From assembly GCA_017428485.1 (NCBI GenBank), contig JAFRQT010000048.1, positions 1-64,000 of the forward strand: a DNA stretch of 64,000 bases, in the 5' to 3' direction. This DNA comes from Bacilli bacterium. Lineage in GTDB: Bacteria > Bacillota_I > Bacilli_A > RF39 > UBA660. The position numbers and the translations under genes were made by a program. Shown piece after piece: positions 62,290-64,000 of the stretch. Within the stretch, counting starts at the first letter, position 1, and each line of letters starts with the position of its first letter. The notes under the pieces were generated by a model. The model saw only the letters and a program-made list of their open reading frames with translations, had not been told where the DNA came from and made no database searches.

Positions 62290-62891
62290 TTCATTATTTC
62301 TTTATATTTTCTATTAATTCTAAACATAGTATTTTCTACATATTTTTTATCTTTATCAATTAAAGAAGATATTTCGCTATTTTTAAGTCCTTTTAATTTA
62401 AGTTCAAATATCTCTATTTCTGATTTACTTAGTTTGGATTCGATTTTTTTAATAAATTCATCCACACTTTCTTGATCAATTAATAATCTATCTGGTTGAT
62501 TAGTTTCATCCTTAAATATTTCATAGAAATTACTTTCAGAATTATTAATTAATTTATCTAGAGAATAAGAATTATTTAAAATTCTACTTTTCTTTTCAAA
62601 AGTTTTTTTAATAGCATTAATTATACTTTTTCTTATACACGCATTTGCATATGTATAAAATGTTACATCTTTTTCTTTATCAAAACTATGTATTGCATTT
62701 AACAATCCTAATAATGCTTCTTGATATAAATCTGCTGTTTCAATGCCAACTATATTATATTGTTTTTTGTATTCTTTTAAGATACCTAAAATATTTTTTT
62801 TATATTTTTTTATGATTATATTAGTAGCTTCTTCATTATTTTCACTACATAAATATAATAATTCATTATCATTATGTTCATTGTATTGCAT
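62283..62891 (-). CDS. sigH: RNA polymerase sigma factor SigH-like
   Basis: 202 aa sigma-70 family member with region 2 (LYQEALLGLLNAIHSFD, FYTYANACIRKSIINAIKK) and a C-terminal region 4 (FELKLKGLKNSEISSLIDKDKKYVENTMFRI). Its place directly after rlmB matches yacO-yacP-sigH in Bacillus, where SigH starts sporulation and competence. The yacP gene between them is missing here. Its identity as SigH rests mainly on synteny. Confidence 0.78.
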   Translation of the reverse strand: MQYNEHNDNELLYLCSENNEEATNIIIKKYKKNILGILKEYKKQYNIVGIETADLYQEALLGLLNAIHSFDKEKDVTFYTYANACIRKSIINAIKKTFEKKSRILNNSYSLDKLINNSESNFYEIFKDETNQPDRLLIDQESVDEFIKKIESKLSKSEIEIFELKLKGLKNSEISSLIDKDKKYVENTMFRINRKYKEIMNK

Positions 62892-62899
62892 AAGTACAC

Positions 62900-63598
62900 C
62901 TATTTATATTTCATTATCTCATAAATTAGAATACCTGCCGCAACAGAAGCATTTAGTGAATTGATTTTTCCTTTCATTGGTAATGATACAATTTCATCAC
63001 ATGATTCATGTACAATATGTTTAAGCCCGTGTCCTTCACTGCCAATAACTAAACAGGTTTTTCCACTAAAATCAATACTTCTAAAGTCTTTTCCAGACAT
63101 GTCAGCACCATATATCCAATAACCCAAATCTTTTAATTTTTTAATAGTATTATTTAAATTAACGACTTCAACAATTTTAACATTGTTAATCGCACCAGCA
63201 GATGTTTTATAAACAGTACTATTAACTGAAACACTTCTATTTTTAGGAATTACTATATAATTAACCCCAGCACATTCACAAGTTCTAATAATCGCACCAA
63301 AATTGTGAGGATCTTCAATAGAATCTAGCATAACTACATAATTAGAATTGTTATCATTTTCTATGCTTTTAATATCTAAATATTCATATTCTTCAATATC
63401 TAGTGCTATACCTTGATTAGCTGAATTATTACACATTTTGTCTAATTTATTTTTATCAATATGAAATTTTTTTAAATTTAATTTATTTAATTTATTTATT
63501 ATTTCTTCATCTTTAAAATTATTATCTAGAAATACTTTATATATTTTTTTATTACTATTTAGTATTTCATTAACAACGTTTTTTCCATATACCAACAT
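62900..63598 (-). CDS. rlmB: 23S rRNA (guanosine-2'-O-)-methyltransferase RlmB-like
   Basis: SpoU/TrmH family methyltransferase. Start at ATG 63598 behind GGTGGAGGT. MLVYGKNVVNEIL, the N-terminal substrate-binding part, precedes MLDSIEDPHNFGAIIRTCECAGV, then the knot motif LVIGSEGHGLKHIV and LNASVAAGILIYEI. The 232 aa length is typical. It is 8 bases before sigH. Confidence 0.92.
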   Translation of the reverse strand: MLVYGKNVVNEILNSNKKIYKVFLDNNFKDEEIINKLNKLNLKKFHIDKNKLDKMCNNSANQGIALDIEEYEYLDIKSIENDNNSNYVVMLDSIEDPHNFGAIIRTCECAGVNYIVIPKNRSVSVNSTVYKTSAGAINNVKIVEVVNLNNTIKKLKDLGYWIYGADMSGKDFRSIDFSGKTCLVIGSEGHGLKHIVHESCDEIVSLPMKGKINSLNASVAAGILIYEIMKYK

Positions 63599-63620
63599 AT
63601 TTACCTCCACCAAATAATTT

Positions 63621-63648
63621 AAAAGAGAATAGAAATTATATTCTCTTT
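63621..63648 (-). terminator. Terminator of lgt
   Basis: AAAGAGAATA / TATTCTCTTT hairpin with a T-tract on the minus strand. Confidence 0.7.
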
Positions 63649-64000
63649 AGAATCTCACTTCATCACCATTTATATGATTATATAGTTCATCTAATTTAGG
63701 CTTTCTTGTTTGAATTATTTCAATTAAAACTCCAACTATTACCATTATTACACTCATTATCCTAGCAACTTTAATGTTTCCTAGCATTAAACTATCTGTT
63801 CTAAATATCTCTATAAAGAATCTTGCAAATCCATACCATATTAAATAGAATCCAAATATTTGTTTTTCTTTAATGTATTTTCTCCTTCTAACAAATAGAG
63901 CAATTATAAATCCTAGCAAACACCATAAAGATTCAAAGTAGAACATTGGTAAATGATATGCACCATTTATATACATATTATCTACAATAAATTGAGGAAT
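63647..64000 (-). CDS. lgt: Prolipoprotein diacylglyceryl transferase, C-terminal part
   Basis: The frame runs off the window, so only about 118 C-terminal residues are seen. QFIVDNMYINGAYHLPMFYFESLW, then RKYIKEKQIFGFYLIWYGFARFFIEIFRTDS, is the Lgt pattern, with the conserved Arg in the FxRFxIEFxRxD motif. Lgt attaches diacylglycerol to the lipobox Cys of the lipoproteins that are plentiful in this window. Four or so membrane helices are visible. Confidence 0.92.
   Translation of the reverse strand: MPQFIVDNMYINGAYHLPMFYFESLWCLLGFIIALFVRRRKYIKEKQIFGFYLIWYGFARFFIEIFRTDSLMLGNIKVARIMSVIMVIVGVLIEIIQTRKPKLDELYNHINGDEVRF

Overview
The window comes from a very A+T-rich, low-GC Gram-positive bacterium of the Bacilli type. 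The evidence is a Bacillus-style DnaB/DnaI helicase-loading operon, the yqeG-yqeH pair, the rlmB-sigH arrangement, T-box leaders on thrS and ileS, strong AGGAGG ribosome-binding sites and short U-tailed intrinsic terminators. UGA is used as a stop codon, so this is not a recoded Mollicute, and murC, Lgt, NlpC/P60 enzymes and many lipoproteins show a cell wall and a single-membrane envelope. An oxygen-sensitive class III ribonucleotide reductase points to anaerobic growth. The best guess is an uncultured gut-type Bacilli lineage with a compact genome; the exact taxon cannot be fixed from the sequence alone.

Layout. 0-12 kb: a partial VanZ-like gene, gpmI, a cation diffusion facilitator, a BIG2-NlpC/P60 wall protein, an unusual 38-residue Ser/Arg-rich basic peptide, a ZIP transporter, a 0.5 kb gene-free stretch with imperfect repeats, an XRE-type regulator, two paralogous small lipoproteins (one frameshifted and preceded by a probable Mn-type riboswitch), mnmA, spoIIM, a DUF4044 miniprotein and mscL. 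11.5-18 kb: three tRNA genes (Lys, Met, Leu), a polysaccharide-deacetylase-like protein lacking its metal ligands, then lineage-specific genes and a candidate small RNA. 18-31 kb: murC, thrS with a T-box, an ADP-ribosylglycohydrolase, dnaB-dnaI, an HD hydrolase, uvrC and several small unknown membrane proteins. 31-45 kb: a short YigZ, spoIIP, rpsT, lemA-DUF2207, a transglutaminase-like protein, the yqeG-yqeH-mutL-(52 aa)-miaA operon, an ATP-grasp protein, obg and a cluster of four small unknown genes. 45-64 kb: two prepilin-like proteins, the nrdD / separate glycyl-radical peptide / nrdG operon, a pro-sigma-K/E-type sigma factor, ileS with a T-box, a VirB2-like/NlpC-P60 fusion, rnc, yidD, a TroA-like lipoprotein, a HipA-like kinase, ruvA-HAD-ruvB, sigH, rlmB and the end of lgt.

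How parts connect. SigH, a sigma factor with a hydrophobic pro-sequence, SpoIIM and SpoIIP together suggest endospore formation or a remnant of it. The two NlpC/P60 proteins, SpoIIP, the NodB-like protein, MurC and Lgt form an envelope theme. MutL, UvrC, RuvAB and DnaB/DnaI form a replication and repair theme. No CRISPR array, prophage or insertion sequence was seen.

Most notable observations: a class III ribonucleotide reductase whose glycyl-radical loop is a separate 51-residue ORF; an IleRS with a swapped GVHH signature motif; a ThrRS without its TGS domain; a TroA-like lipoprotein and a NodB-like protein that have lost their metal ligands; probable leaderless mRNAs; and a Mn-type riboswitch upstream of a frameshifted lipoprotein gene.
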